From: Streptomyces sp. Alt3
GTDB taxonomy: Bacteria; Actinomycetota; Actinomycetes; Streptomycetales; Streptomycetaceae
Reading direction: 5' to 3'
Length of the DNA: 64,000 bases
Assembly: GCF_030719215.1 (NCBI RefSeq)
Contig: NZ_CP120984.1
Span: 214,921 to 278,920, forward strand
In this document: in pieces, positions 41,881 through 49,952 of the stretch
Layout: the number at the start of each line of letters is the position of its first letter
Position numbering within the stretch: position 1 is the stretch's first letter
Notes under the pieces: model-generated
Told to the model about the DNA's origin: nothing
Seen by the model: the letters and a program-made list of their open reading frames with translations, nothing else
Database searches by the model: none
Position numbers and translations under genes: made by a program

Positions 41881-44718
41881 ATGTCCTGGAACCGTTGCTC
41901 GCCGTGGTTCGCCCGATCGATGATGAACACCGACGAACACATCGGATACGGGAGCGGCCCGGTGCAGAGCGGCAAGACAGAGCGCAACACGGCACTCACT
42001 GCACTGCGGGAGCGGCTGGAGGACGGTCTGGCCAAGGCCCGCCTCACCAAGACGCAGTTGGCCGCCCGGGCCGACTTGGGCCGAACGACGGTCCAGACGG
42101 CCTTTCAGCCGAACGGCCCGGTGCCTTCGGCCGCGACAGTGGCGGCCTTGGCCCAAGCGCTGAAACTGTCGAAAAGCGAACTGCTGGAGTTACGCCGGAG
42201 CGCCGTCGACGGCAACGGCGGACCGGCAGTCTGGGACAACAGTGACGATGAGGCGCGCGCATGTCCTGGCCGACCAATCAAGCAATGGAACCCGCACGAG
42301 TTGGAGGTCCACCCGGCCGGGCCCGCCTTGATCACGCCCGGCTCGAAAGCTGGCACAGGGCGCATCCTTCCCGGCTATGTTTCCCGGGCCCACGACCGAG
42401 TTTTGGCTGACGAAGTGCATGCTGCGGGTACCGGCTCCAGTGCACTGGTAATGCTGGTTGGGTCCTCATCGACCGGAAAGACTCGGGCGTGCTGGGAAGC
42501 AGTACAGCCACTTGCTGGTCAGGGATGGAGGCTGTGGCATCCCTTCGATCCCACCCGGGCCGAGGCCGCATTCTCTGATCTGATGCGCGTGGGGGCGCGG
42601 ACGGTGGTCTGGCTCAACGAAGCCCAGCATTACCTTGGTGATGTCGCCCACGGCGAGCGCATCGCAGCCGCCGTGCACCAGTTGCTTACCGATTCCGCCC
42701 GTGGACCTGTACTCATTCTGGGTACCTTGTGGCCCGAGTTTGCCGCGCAGCTCACTGCCCAGCCCGCCCCAAGAGCGCCGGATCCGCACAGTCGCGCGAG
42801 AGAGCTCCTCGCCGGCCGCACCGTGGTCGTCCCAGAAGCCTTCGACCGCGAGGCTCTCGCGGGGGCAGCCGCCCTTGCCGAGAACGGAGACCGATTGCTG
42901 GCCGACGCACTCACCCGTACCAGTACAGACGGGCGAATGACACAGGATCTAGCAGGCGCACCGGAGCTGCTGCGCCGCCACCAGCAGGGCACCCCGGCTG
43001 CCCAAGCAATATTGAACACGGCGATGGATGCTCGCCGCCTCGGCGTGGGCCTTCACTTGCCCCAAGCCTTCCTTACAGATGCTGCCACCGACTATCTCGC
43101 CGATCTCGATTACGACCAGCTTCCCGAGGACTGGGCGGAGCGTGCCTATGCCGAACTTGCCGAGCCTGTGCATGGCAAACAGGCTCCCCTGCGGCGTACT
43201 GGCATCCGGCCGCGGCGTCGGCCACCAGGCGAGCTGGATAGCACAACGGTGGCCACTGCGGCCGCTGGAAGCGGTCCGATATTCCGGCTCGCTGACTACC
43301 TGGAACAACATGGCCGGACCAGTCGGCATCTACTCTGCCCACCAGCGTCTTTCTGGCACGCCGCCCACGCCCACCTCATCAGTCCAGACGACCTCAACAG
43401 TCTCGCGAATGCTGCTCAGGACCGCCATCGGCTGCAATGGGCCCACCACCTTCGCTACCGCGCCGCAGCCACTGGCAGTACGCACGCCCAGGTCCGGTTA
43501 GCCGAGCTGGCGCAGTTCGCCGGGGATCGAGACAGCGCGGAGGCTTATTTTGAGCAGGCAGCTGAGGCTGGCAACACCATCGCCATGGTTCGACTGGCCA
43601 AGCTGAGAGAAGCATCGGAGAACCGAGTCGTCGCGACGGTGTTGGAAGAGGCAACCACCGCCGGTGATGCCGCAACAACCGATGTCGAAACGATGATGCA
43701 ACGCTCGCAGGCACAAGCACGGCAGATGCGTGAGGAGAACGTAGGCGCTGAAGCCTGGTACCAGCGGGCAGCTAATGCTGGTGCTGTAGAAGCGATGATG
43801 TGGCTGGCGCGGGCACGGGAGAAACGTGGGGATAGGGAGGGTGCCGAAGCCTTGTACCAGCAAGCTGCTGACAACGGCGATACCAGTGCTCTGGTTAAGC
43901 TCGTCGGGCTGCGAGAGCGCCACGGGGACATAGAAGGTACCGGTACGGCTGGATTGCACGAACCAAACGGCCACATGAGCGGGGCCGAAACCCTGTACCA
44001 GCACGCTGCTGACAACGGCGACATCGATGCCCTACTCCAATTGGCACGGGCGCGGGAGCGACGAGGGGACAACGTGGGCGCCGCGAGCCTGTACGAGCAG
44101 GCAGTCAATGCTGGTGCTGTAGAAGCGATGATGCAGTTGGCGCGGGCACGGGAGAAACGTGGGGATAGGGAGGGTGCCGAAGCCTTGTACCAGCAAGCTG
44201 CTGACAACGGCGATACCAGTGCTCTGGTTAAGCTCGTCGGGCTGCGAGAGCGCCACGGGGACCTGGAGGGCGCCGAAGCCTTGGCCCATAACGCTGCCAC
44301 TAGCAATGACACGGAAGGTTTCATCCTCCTCGCACAGATGCGAGAGGGTAGCGGCGACGAGGACAGTGCCGAGAGCCTCTATCAGGAGGCCGTCAACGCT
44401 GGTGACACTGCGGCAATGGTCCAACTTGCGCAACTTTGGGAAAAACGCGGGGATGCCCATAGCGCCGAGAGATTGGTCCAGCGCGCAGCCGACCTCGGCC
44501 ACACTGCCGCCTTGGTGCAGCTCGCGCATCTACGAGAAGGGCTTGGGGACCTGAGCGGAGCCGATGCTCTATACCTGCAGGCTGCCGACACCGGACGTCC
44601 CGTTTACACGGTGAGCCTGAACCGATGGCCTTGGGGTCTTGACCCGGATGGGACTCCCACAGTGCCCTGGGAGCGAGGCCGGCGGCAGCGGACGACAAGT
44701 CCGGAGGGCGAGTATTAA
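41881..44718 (+). CDS. STAND-like NTPase with XRE-type HTH and Sel1/TPR-like repeats
   Basis: A protein of up to 945 residues; ATG 41881 is the first start, ATG 41920 and 41923 are close alternatives. Residues 35-95 are an XRE helix-turn-helix (KTQLAARADLGRTTVQTAFQ, AATVAALAQALKLSKSELLE). The NTPase has Walker A VGSSSTGKTRACWEAV near 191 and Walker B-like RTVVWLNEAQHYLGDVAHGE near 241. A middle part follows (NTAMDARRLGVGLHLPQAFL, FRLADYLEQHGRTSRHLLCP). Residues 530-920 are Sel1/TPR-like repeats (AEALYQQAADNGDTSALVKL). The core is paralogous to 15910-18951. It is probably a ligand-triggered sensor. Confidence 0.8.
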   Translation: MSWNRCSPWFARSMMNTDEHIGYGSGPVQSGKTERNTALTALRERLEDGLAKARLTKTQLAARADLGRTTVQTAFQPNGPVPSAATVAALAQALKLSKSELLELRRSAVDGNGGPAVWDNSDDEARACPGRPIKQWNPHELEVHPAGPALITPGSKAGTGRILPGYVSRAHDRVLADEVHAAGTGSSALVMLVGSSSTGKTRACWEAVQPLAGQGWRLWHPFDPTRAEAAFSDLMRVGARTVVWLNEAQHYLGDVAHGERIAAAVHQLLTDSARGPVLILGTLWPEFAAQLTAQPAPRAPDPHSRARELLAGRTVVVPEAFDREALAGAAALAENGDRLLADALTRTSTDGRMTQDLAGAPELLRRHQQGTPAAQAILNTAMDARRLGVGLHLPQAFLTDAATDYLADLDYDQLPEDWAERAYAELAEPVHGKQAPLRRTGIRPRRRPPGELDSTTVATAAAGSGPIFRLADYLEQHGRTSRHLLCPPASFWHAAHAHLISPDDLNSLANAAQDRHRLQWAHHLRYRAAATGSTHAQVRLAELAQFAGDRDSAEAYFEQAAEAGNTIAMVRLAKLREASENRVVATVLEEATTAGDAATTDVETMMQRSQAQARQMREENVGAEAWYQRAANAGAVEAMMWLARAREKRGDREGAEALYQQAADNGDTSALVKLVGLRERHGDIEGTGTAGLHEPNGHMSGAETLYQHAADNGDIDALLQLARARERRGDNVGAASLYEQAVNAGAVEAMMQLARAREKRGDREGAEALYQQAADNGDTSALVKLVGLRERHGDLEGAEALAHNAATSNDTEGFILLAQMREGSGDEDSAESLYQEAVNAGDTAAMVQLAQLWEKRGDAHSAERLVQRAADLGHTAALVQLAHLREGLGDLSGADALYLQAADTGRPVYTVSLNRWPWGLDPDGTPTVPWERGRRQRTTSPEGEY
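43500..44640 (+). repeat. about ten Sel1/TPR-like repeats, including a 333-bp offset duplication
   Basis: Units of 36-37 codons with AExLYQxAxxxGDxxAMxxLA and R-E-R-x-GD ends are arranged in tandem, with an insertion (GTAGLHEPNGHMSGA) in one unit. A stretch of about 160 bases starting at 43774 is almost repeated at 44107 (offset 333 = 111 codons = three units). The amino-acid repeats match Sel1/TPR proteins, which bind partners with a superhelix. Confidence 0.82.
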
Positions 44719-44865
44719 GTCCCGGGATGGTGACAATGAGCCTCAGGGCTGCTCCGTGGCTCGGAGACCTTGCGTCCAAGCGCACCGGTGATCGGGCCTT
44801 GACCCCGGATGTTGGACACACGAGACACTGGATCCTGAGGATCTGAGAACGGACATCTCGTGGTC

Positions 44866-45165
44866 ATGAAGAACTACCCGCCGCAGTTCAAGGCGGACGC
44901 GGTCGCGCTGTACGAGTCGCGGCCGGATGCGACGATCAGGTCGGTCGCAGCCGATCTGGGGATCAACCCGGAGACCCTGCGGAACTGGGTCCGGGCAGCC
45001 GGGGTGAGCCGTCCCCGAGGACGGCGGACACAGGAACCAGGCCTGCCGCCGGCACCGCTGGAGGCGGAGAACGCCGCCTTGCGGAAGAAGGTCCGTGAGC
45101 TGGAGGAGGAACGGGAGATCCTGCGCAAAGCGGCGAAGTATTTCGCCGGGGAGACGCGCTGGTGA
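44866..45165 (+). CDS. IS3-family transposase OrfA, copy 2
   Basis: A 99-residue protein starting at ATG 44866 (MKNYPPQFKADAVALYESRP), differing from copy 1 at a few positions (PDAT for PEAT, LRNW for LRSW). The helix-turn-helix is SVAADLGINPETLRNWVRAA and the zipper ends at YFAGETRW. Its TGA overlaps the GTG start of OrfB (GTGA, 45162-45165), so OrfB is translated by coupling or by frameshift. Confidence 0.93.
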   Translation: MKNYPPQFKADAVALYESRPDATIRSVAADLGINPETLRNWVRAAGVSRPRGRRTQEPGLPPAPLEAENAALRKKVRELEEEREILRKAAKYFAGETRW

Positions 45166-46064
45166 ACCGCTTCCAGTGTGTCGCCGACCTCCAGCGCCGT
45201 CACGGCGTGAAGCGGCTCTGCAGCATCCTCGGTGTCAGCCGCTCGAGCTTCTACTACTGGCGGCGGACGGCTGCGGACCGGGCCGCCCGGCAGGTGGCCG
45301 ACGCCCGCCTGGCCGCCCGGATACGGGCGGTGCACCAGGAATCGGACGGCACCTACGGAGCCCCGAGGATCACCGCCGAGCTCCGCGAGGAGAACGGTGT
45401 CGCGGTCAATCACAAGCGCGTCGCCCGGATCATGCGGGCGTCCGGGATCGAAGGAATCCGGTTGCGCCGCCGGCACCGCACCACTGTCCCCGACCCGGCC
45501 GCCGCCAAGGCCCCGGACCTGATCGGCCGCGACTTCACCGCGGACAGGCCGAACACGAAGTACGTCGGCGACATCACCTACCTGCCCATCGAGGGCGGGA
45601 AGTTCTGCTACCTGGCGACCGTCATCGACCTCGCATCACGCCGTCTGGCCGGCTGGGCGATCGCCGACCACATGCGCGCGGACCTCGTCACCGACGCCCT
45701 GACCGCAGCGATCCGAACCCGCGGCAGTCTCGCCGGATCGATCATGCACACCGACCACGGAGCCCAGTACACGAGCAAAATTTTCGCCGAAGCCTGCAGG
45801 TCAGCAGGGGTGCGGCGAAGCATGAGCGCGGTCGGGTCCAGCGCGGACAACGCACTCGCCGAATCCTTCAACGCGACCTTCAAACGCGAGACCCTGCAAG
45901 GACGAAAAAGCTGGCCGACCGAGCGCGAGGCCCGACTCGACGCCTTCCGATGGCTCCACCGCTACAACACCCGACGCCGACACTCCCGCCTCGGACAACG
46001 ATCACCCATCGCCTTCGAGAACGCCCTCCACCGCACACCAACTACGCTGCCACAAGCCGCATAA
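45162..46064 (+). CDS. IS3-family transposase OrfB (integrase core), copy 2
   Basis: A 300-residue DDE transposase from GTG 45162. The N-terminal HTH_21-like part (VADARLAARIRAVHQESDGT, YGAPRITAELREENGVAVNH) leads to the rve core: KYVGDITYLPIEGGKFCYLA (first Asp), SIMHTDHGAQYTSKIFAEAC (second Asp) and SSADNALAESFNATFKRETL (Glu). It ends RTPTTLPQAA. All catalytic residues are present, so this copy is probably functional and may help move the broken copy. Confidence 0.95.
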   Translation: MNRFQCVADLQRRHGVKRLCSILGVSRSSFYYWRRTAADRAARQVADARLAARIRAVHQESDGTYGAPRITAELREENGVAVNHKRVARIMRASGIEGIRLRRRHRTTVPDPAAAKAPDLIGRDFTADRPNTKYVGDITYLPIEGGKFCYLATVIDLASRRLAGWAIADHMRADLVTDALTAAIRTRGSLAGSIMHTDHGAQYTSKIFAEACRSAGVRRSMSAVGSSADNALAESFNATFKRETLQGRKSWPTEREARLDAFRWLHRYNTRRRHSRLGQRSPIAFENALHRTPTTLPQAA

Positions 46065-46135
46065 CCCGTGTTCAGAATTCGGGGTCAAGGCCCATCTTCC
46101 CGCGGACCCGTTTGCCCCATGTAGTGCATGAGCTA

Positions 46136-47187
46136 ACGAGCTCGTGCACGGTTAGCGGTGAGACGTCGCAGTGCCAGGCGGAGCCGTGGTGCTCACGTCT
46201 GCCAAGCCGGGATCCGGTCTGCGGTCTGTTGCTGGGACAGTAGGCCGGCGATGGCTTGGATGGTGTCGTCCATGTGCTCGCGGCGGCCGAGGTGGCGGGC
46301 CAGCGCCCGCCAGTTCTTCAGGTGGGCGATGCCGTGTTCGACCCGGATGCGGCGTGAGGAGTGCGTTTTGCGCTGGCGCTCGTGCATTTCCTCGTACCAG
46401 TCCGGGGCGTTCTTCTTGAACTTGCGGTGCGGTGGCGTCACGACGCGGCCGCCGGTCTGTGCTCCGAGTCCTTGGTAGCCGGCATCGGCGAGGATCTCGA
46501 CCGCTGGACCGTCGGTCAGGAGCTTGACCAGCCCTAACTCGCGGGCGTGGGTGATGTCCGCGCAGCTTCCGGGCTTGGTCGGGCTGCAGAACAGCAGCCG
46601 CCCGTCCCCGTCGGTGAACACCATGGCCTTCACGGCGTTCTGCTTGTTCTTGCCGGAGATGAACTTGTCCCGGTCCTTGCGGCCGACGGAAGGGCGGCGG
46701 ACACGGATCTCGGTGCCGTCGATGATGCCGGTCTTCCCGGCCTGGCCGAGATGGTCAACGACCTCGGCCAGCGTTCGCAGCCGCACGTCAGGGCTGACCG
46801 TGCATCCCCGCTCCGCGAGCAGGGGCCGCACCTCGCCGATGGCACGGGTGACGGTCGAGCGGTCCACGTCGAACCAGCAGGCCAGCACGTCATGAGTAAC
46901 CCCGTGGCGAAGGTGCACGAGCGTGGCCAGGAGCCGGTCGACGAAAACCATGCGGTGCTTCGCACCAGCGCCAACTGCACGCTTCCGCGGCCTGGACGCA
47001 AGCCTGGCCTGATGACGTTCATGCCACAACGGCCCCACCTCCGACACGAGTTCAGCGATCACAGCGGCCGACAAGCCCGTGATCCTCCGGTCGCTGATGA
47101 TCGCTGTGCGCGTCACGTTCCCCACCACGCAGCCCATGATCGCCGATCCGAGATCGACGTCTCACCGCTAACCGTGCACGAGCTCGT
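46136..47187 (-). mobile_element. IS5-family element with 33-bp perfect inverted repeats
   Basis: The left repeat at 46136-46168 (ACGAGCTCGTGCACGGTTAG and 13 more bases) matches the complement of 47155-47187 in all 33 positions. The outer ten bases ACGAGCTCGT are palindromic in themselves. Length is about 1,052 bp with one transposase. Flanks AGCTA and AAGTC show no clear duplication. It sits 39 bases after the IS3 copy and directly beside the next element. Confidence 0.92.
46193..47137 (-). CDS. IS5-family transposase (DDE_Tnp_4 type), IS at 46136-47187
   Basis: A 314-residue protein starting at 47137 (MGCVVGNVTRTAIISDRRIT). The helix-turn-helix is HDVLACWFDVDRSTVTRAIG. Catalytic residues: KTGIIDGTEIRVRRPSVGRK (Asp), KAMVFTDGDGRLLFCSPTKP, SCADITHARELG, EILADAGYQGLGAQTGGRVV (Asp) and SSRRIRVEHGIAHLKNWRAL (Glu). 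It ends QTADRIPAWQT within the element. It seems complete. Confidence 0.92.
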   Translation of the reverse strand: MGCVVGNVTRTAIISDRRITGLSAAVIAELVSEVGPLWHERHQARLASRPRKRAVGAGAKHRMVFVDRLLATLVHLRHGVTHDVLACWFDVDRSTVTRAIGEVRPLLAERGCTVSPDVRLRTLAEVVDHLGQAGKTGIIDGTEIRVRRPSVGRKDRDKFISGKNKQNAVKAMVFTDGDGRLLFCSPTKPGSCADITHARELGLVKLLTDGPAVEILADAGYQGLGAQTGGRVVTPPHRKFKKNAPDWYEEMHERQRKTHSSRRIRVEHGIAHLKNWRALARHLGRREHMDDTIQAIAGLLSQQQTADRIPAWQT

Positions 47188-47253
47188 AAGTCTTGTCCCG
47201 TAAATGATCTCTGAGGCGTGTGGACGTGGTCGGTGACCAACCCGACTGCCCGT

Positions 47254-48024
47254 CTATCCGGCGAGGTTGAGGTTGTGTAGGCGGGCGATTCCGAGCATGG
47301 CGTGGTGGACCCCGTCGCCCTTGAGGCGGCAGTCGCGAAGGATCTTCCAGGTCTTCATGCGGGCGAAGACGTGCTCGACGCGGGCGCGGACCTGTTTGTG
47401 GGACTTGTTGTGGGCCTGCTTCCAGTCGGGCAGCTCTTCGCCTTTGCGGCGTCGGTGGGGCATTACGAGCCCGGTGCCCGGATAGCCGCCGTCGGCGATC
47501 GTCATCGTCTTGCCGACGGCGGCCTTCGCGCCGGACTCCTCCCACGCCTTGCAGTCGTTGCGGTTGCCGGGCAGTGGCCGGCCGACCAGCACGATGAGCC
47601 GGGTGTCAGCGTCGATGACGACCTGGTGGTTGGTGGAGTACCGGTAGTTCTTGGACTGCTCGGCGATGGTGTGATCGCGGGTGGGCACCAGAGTGCCGTC
47701 CACGATGAGCACGGTGTCCTTGCGGAATCGCTTGCGGGGCTGCAGCGCGAGCGACGGGCCGAGGTCATCGATGATTCGGTCGGCCGCGGACTTCGAGATC
47801 CCGAAGAGCGGGGCAAGCTGGCGCAACGTGAGGTTCGTGCGCCAGTACGCCGCGACAAGCAGCACCCGGTCTTCCAGCGGAAGGGACCACGGGCGGCCCT
47901 TGCGCACCGGATCCGCACCCTCGCGGCGCAGTTCAGTCACCAACCTGCCGAAGACACGCGGGCTCAGCCCCGTGAACGGGGTTATCCAGGACGACTCCGA
48001 CGCCGTGATCACACCAGACACCAC
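47254..48024 (-). CDS. IS5-family transposase (DDE_Tnp_4 type), IS at 47191-48470
   Basis: A 256-residue protein starting at 48024 (MVSGVITASESSWITPFTGL). Helix-turn-helix LTLRQLAPLFGISKSAADRI, then the catalytic domain: DTVLIVDGTLVPTRDHTIAE (Asp), NHQVVIDADTRLIVLVGRPL, KTMTIADGGYPGTGLVMPHR (Asp) and HKQVRARVEHVFARMKTWKI (Glu). It ends HNLNLAG near the left inverted repeat. It seems complete and differs from the neighbouring IS5 transposase. Confidence 0.92.
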   Translation of the reverse strand: MVSGVITASESSWITPFTGLSPRVFGRLVTELRREGADPVRKGRPWSLPLEDRVLLVAAYWRTNLTLRQLAPLFGISKSAADRIIDDLGPSLALQPRKRFRKDTVLIVDGTLVPTRDHTIAEQSKNYRYSTNHQVVIDADTRLIVLVGRPLPGNRNDCKAWEESGAKAAVGKTMTIADGGYPGTGLVMPHRRRKGEELPDWKQAHNKSHKQVRARVEHVFARMKTWKILRDCRLKGDGVHHAMLGIARLHNLNLAG

Positions 48025-48066
48025 AAGATCGTTTCATGGTGCCGGCACAACGTCGAGAATGCTCCC

Positions 48067-48384
48067 ATGACTGAAAAGCTGGTGAAGTTTCTCAAGGCGC
48101 GGCTCGACGAGGAGGCCGACTTGGCCCGACGCTGCGACGGCGACGGATGCGGGGAATGGTCTGCCCACGGACACACGGTCGACTTCTGCCAGGTTGACCT
48201 CTCCGGATTCCACCCCACGATTGCTCTGCATGTGGCACTGCACGACCCGGCCCGCGTCCTGCGCGAGGTCGAAGCCAAGCGGCGCATCCTGGCCCGTCAC
48301 GCCCGCGACCCCTGGCCGTGCCACGACCTACGTGACCTTGCCTCGCCCTACGCCGACCATCCTGACTTCCCCGCACGGGCCTGA
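48067..48384 (+). CDS. DUF6221-family protein inside an IS
   Basis: A 105-residue protein from ATG 48067 (MTEKLVKFLKARLDEEADLA). The DUF6221 hallmark is clear: ALHVALHDPARVLREVEAKR followed by RILARHARD. The family is short, helical, common in actinobacterial chromosomes, plasmids and phages, and of unknown function. The first half has a two-Cys segment (RCDGDGCGEW) that is often replaced by Trp-rich text in relatives. It is divergent from the transposase with 42 bases between starts, inside the element's inverted repeats. It may be cargo or a trapped neighbour. Confidence 0.72.
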   Translation: MTEKLVKFLKARLDEEADLARRCDGDGCGEWSAHGHTVDFCQVDLSGFHPTIALHVALHDPARVLREVEAKRRILARHARDPWPCHDLRDLASPYADHPDFPARA

Positions 48385-48470
48385 AGCCGGGCAGCACACG
48401 AGCAGAGGACCCAGCAAGGCCGCGTGCTGGGCCGCGCGTCGCCCTCTGAAGATCGTTTACGGGACAGCCC

Positions 48471-48722
48471 TTAGCGGATCTCGAAGGCCGTGCACCCTTG
48501 CAGGCTGAATGCCTGAGGCTGTTCTACCTCGCCGACCAAAATATTTCAGAAGTCGCCGCTTATCTCCATATCACCGAACAAGCCGCAAAGGCAAACATCA
48601 GAATCGCACTCAAAGCTCTCCAAAGACTGATGGAGCTTCCCCGCCCCGTACATCACACGCCAATACAAGCCCGGAAAAATCAAAACTTGGACGGACATGA
48701 TGAAGGTCCGGCGAAGGCCTGA
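48471..48722 (+). pseudogene. 3' fragment of a sigma-70 region-4-like HTH protein
   Basis: Directly after the IS right end the frame reads LADLEGRAPLQAECLRLFYL, ADQNISEVAAYLHITEQAAK and ANIRIALKALQRLME, then a basic, AT-rich tail to TGA 48720-48722. The helix-turn-helix looks like sigma region 4 or a LuxR-like end. The 5' part is missing, apparently removed by the transposon. TTG at 48498 would allow a small product. The low G+C tail (AAATATTTCAGAAGTCG near 48538) sets it apart from its neighbours. Confidence 0.55.
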
Positions 48723-48739
48723 GCACCTCAGGAGACAAC

Positions 48740-49555
48740 GTGCCGAAGAAGAAGCGTCATCCCCGTCAGCCCGTCCGGCGCACGGACACCACGGCGACGA
48801 GGCAGGCATCCGAGCCCGCACCGGATCGGGCGGACGCGGATGAGTTCTACCCGCTGCGCGACCGCTACCCCACAGTGCAGGACGCCGTCCAGGCCGCGGA
48901 AGCCGGAGAAGACGTTGAGTGGCAGGGCGACATCGAGGGCCTCCCGATGCGCCACCGCCTCGTCCTGACAGGCGGCCAGCCCGTGATTGAGCAAGCCGTC
49001 CTCACGGGTTGGCCCCTCGACGCCATGATCCGCTGCGCATGGCTTCAGTCCGACACGCACGCCAACACCGAGAAGGCGATCCTCGCCACCCTCAACGAGC
49101 TGCACGAAGTCCTGCGCCTCCTCCTCGAGGAAGAGATCCGTGCGGTTCGGCCCGACTACGACGCGGCGGTGCTCACCGCTTTCGCGGAGCCGACCGAGGA
49201 CGGCGGGCTGCCCACATTCGGCTGGCGAGCCAGGTACCCGGTGACCGACGAGCTCACCTGGGCCGACGCCTGTGACACGGCGGCGTGGAACATGTCGGTC
49301 TGCTTCGACGCCTTCCACCCCGCCATCGAGAACGTTCCGGAGGTCGGCGAGCAGGCCATGGCGGCACGGCTCCGCGGCCACGGAGCCCCACTGTTCCTCT
49401 GTAGGGGATGCCACCGGCCCCTCACCGACCGTCACCCACGCTGGACCGGTGTATGGGCAGCCCCGGAAGGCGGGCCGCTGTGCGAGTCCGCCGGAGAGGA
49501 CACCAGCCCGGACGACGACGAGTTCGGGCACCCCCACCAACCCGCCACCCCATAG
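48740..49555 (+). CDS. hypothetical protein, 271 aa
   Basis: The start at 48740 (MPKKKRHPRQPVRRTDTTAT) follows AGGAGAC. After a basic disordered tail come helices (YPTVQDAVQAAEAGEDVEWQ, LATLNELHEVLRLLLEEEIR), then VRPDYDAAVLTAFAEPTEDG and ELTWADACDTAAWNMSVCFD. The end has CRGCHRPLTDRHPRWTGVWA with a C-x2-C pair and later GGPLCES, a probable zinc ribbon. It is not recognised; the zinc ribbon resembles those of small actinobacterial orphan proteins. Confidence 0.65.
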   Translation: MPKKKRHPRQPVRRTDTTATRQASEPAPDRADADEFYPLRDRYPTVQDAVQAAEAGEDVEWQGDIEGLPMRHRLVLTGGQPVIEQAVLTGWPLDAMIRCAWLQSDTHANTEKAILATLNELHEVLRLLLEEEIRAVRPDYDAAVLTAFAEPTEDGGLPTFGWRARYPVTDELTWADACDTAAWNMSVCFDAFHPAIENVPEVGEQAMAARLRGHGAPLFLCRGCHRPLTDRHPRWTGVWAAPEGGPLCESAGEDTSPDDDEFGHPHQPATP

Positions 49556-49655
49556 GGAACCGTCTGCCGGGCGGACAGATCACCCAGAGGAAGCCGACCT
49601 CTCCTCCGGCGCCCCGGTGACGGCTACCGTGGCAGTACGACCACTGGAGGACCCG

Positions 49656-49952
49656 ATGAGCGCGCAGCCTGAGGAAGCCCCTGCCCCGCCGGCCCCGGCC
49701 GCCGCAGCCCACGTGCTCGCCCAGCTGCGGGCCGACCGGCGCGCGGGGACGTGGGTGACGGCCTTCGAGCGGGACTGGAACAAGGCTCTTGATGACTCCC
49801 GCCACACCTACAGCCTGACCCCGCTGCATGATGTCGTGCGTACCTGGCAGCTCCGCGTCGCCGCGGCTCCGGCCGTGGACGCCTACATGGACTCCGGTCG
49901 CGACGAGGCAGCCTTCGTGGACCTGGACGACGTCCTGGGTGCCCGCGGATGA
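49656..49952 (+). CDS. DUF6247-like antitoxin candidate
   Basis: A 98-residue protein from ATG 49656 (MSAQPEEAPAPPAPAAAAHV) with GGAGG at 49646-49650. The body reads WVTAFERDWNKALDDSRHTY, SLTPLHDVVRTWQLRVAAAP and AVDAYMDSGRDEAAFVDLDD, which is the DUF6247 pattern as I recall it. The stop overlaps the start of the RelE-like gene (ATGA, 49949-49952). Position and coupling support an antitoxin role. The family has no proven function. Confidence 0.62.
   Translation: MSAQPEEAPAPPAPAAAAHVLAQLRADRRAGTWVTAFERDWNKALDDSRHTYSLTPLHDVVRTWQLRVAAAPAVDAYMDSGRDEAAFVDLDDVLGARG

Larger units (their letters stand above)
44794..46093 (+). mobile_element. IS3-family element copy 2, intact, 1,300 bp
   Basis: It begins GGGCCTTGACCCCGG and ends CGGGGTCAAGGCCC with a 3-bp target duplication ATC (44791-44793 and 46094-46096). 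Both orfs are complete. It stands in the same orientation as copy 1, 4.2 kb away, so the pair flanks the second STAND gene. It lies 75 bases after the STAND stop codon. Confidence 0.95.
47191..48470 (-). mobile_element. IS5-like element carrying a DUF6221 gene between its inverted repeats
   Basis: TGTCCCGTAAATGATCT at 47194-47210 matches the complement of AGATCGTTTACGGGACA at 48450-48466 with one difference. These are the terminal inverted repeats. Between them lie a minus-strand transposase (47254-48024) and a plus-strand DUF6221 gene (48067-48384). The size, about 1,280 bp, is larger than a usual IS5 relative by the length of the extra gene. The left end abuts the previous IS. The right end cuts into a sigma-region-4-like gene. 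Confidence 0.75.

Noticed and set aside
37556..46093. A classical composite transposon made of the two IS3 copies
   Set aside because: Each copy has its own 3-bp target duplication (GAC and ATC). This shows two separate insertions, not one composite move.
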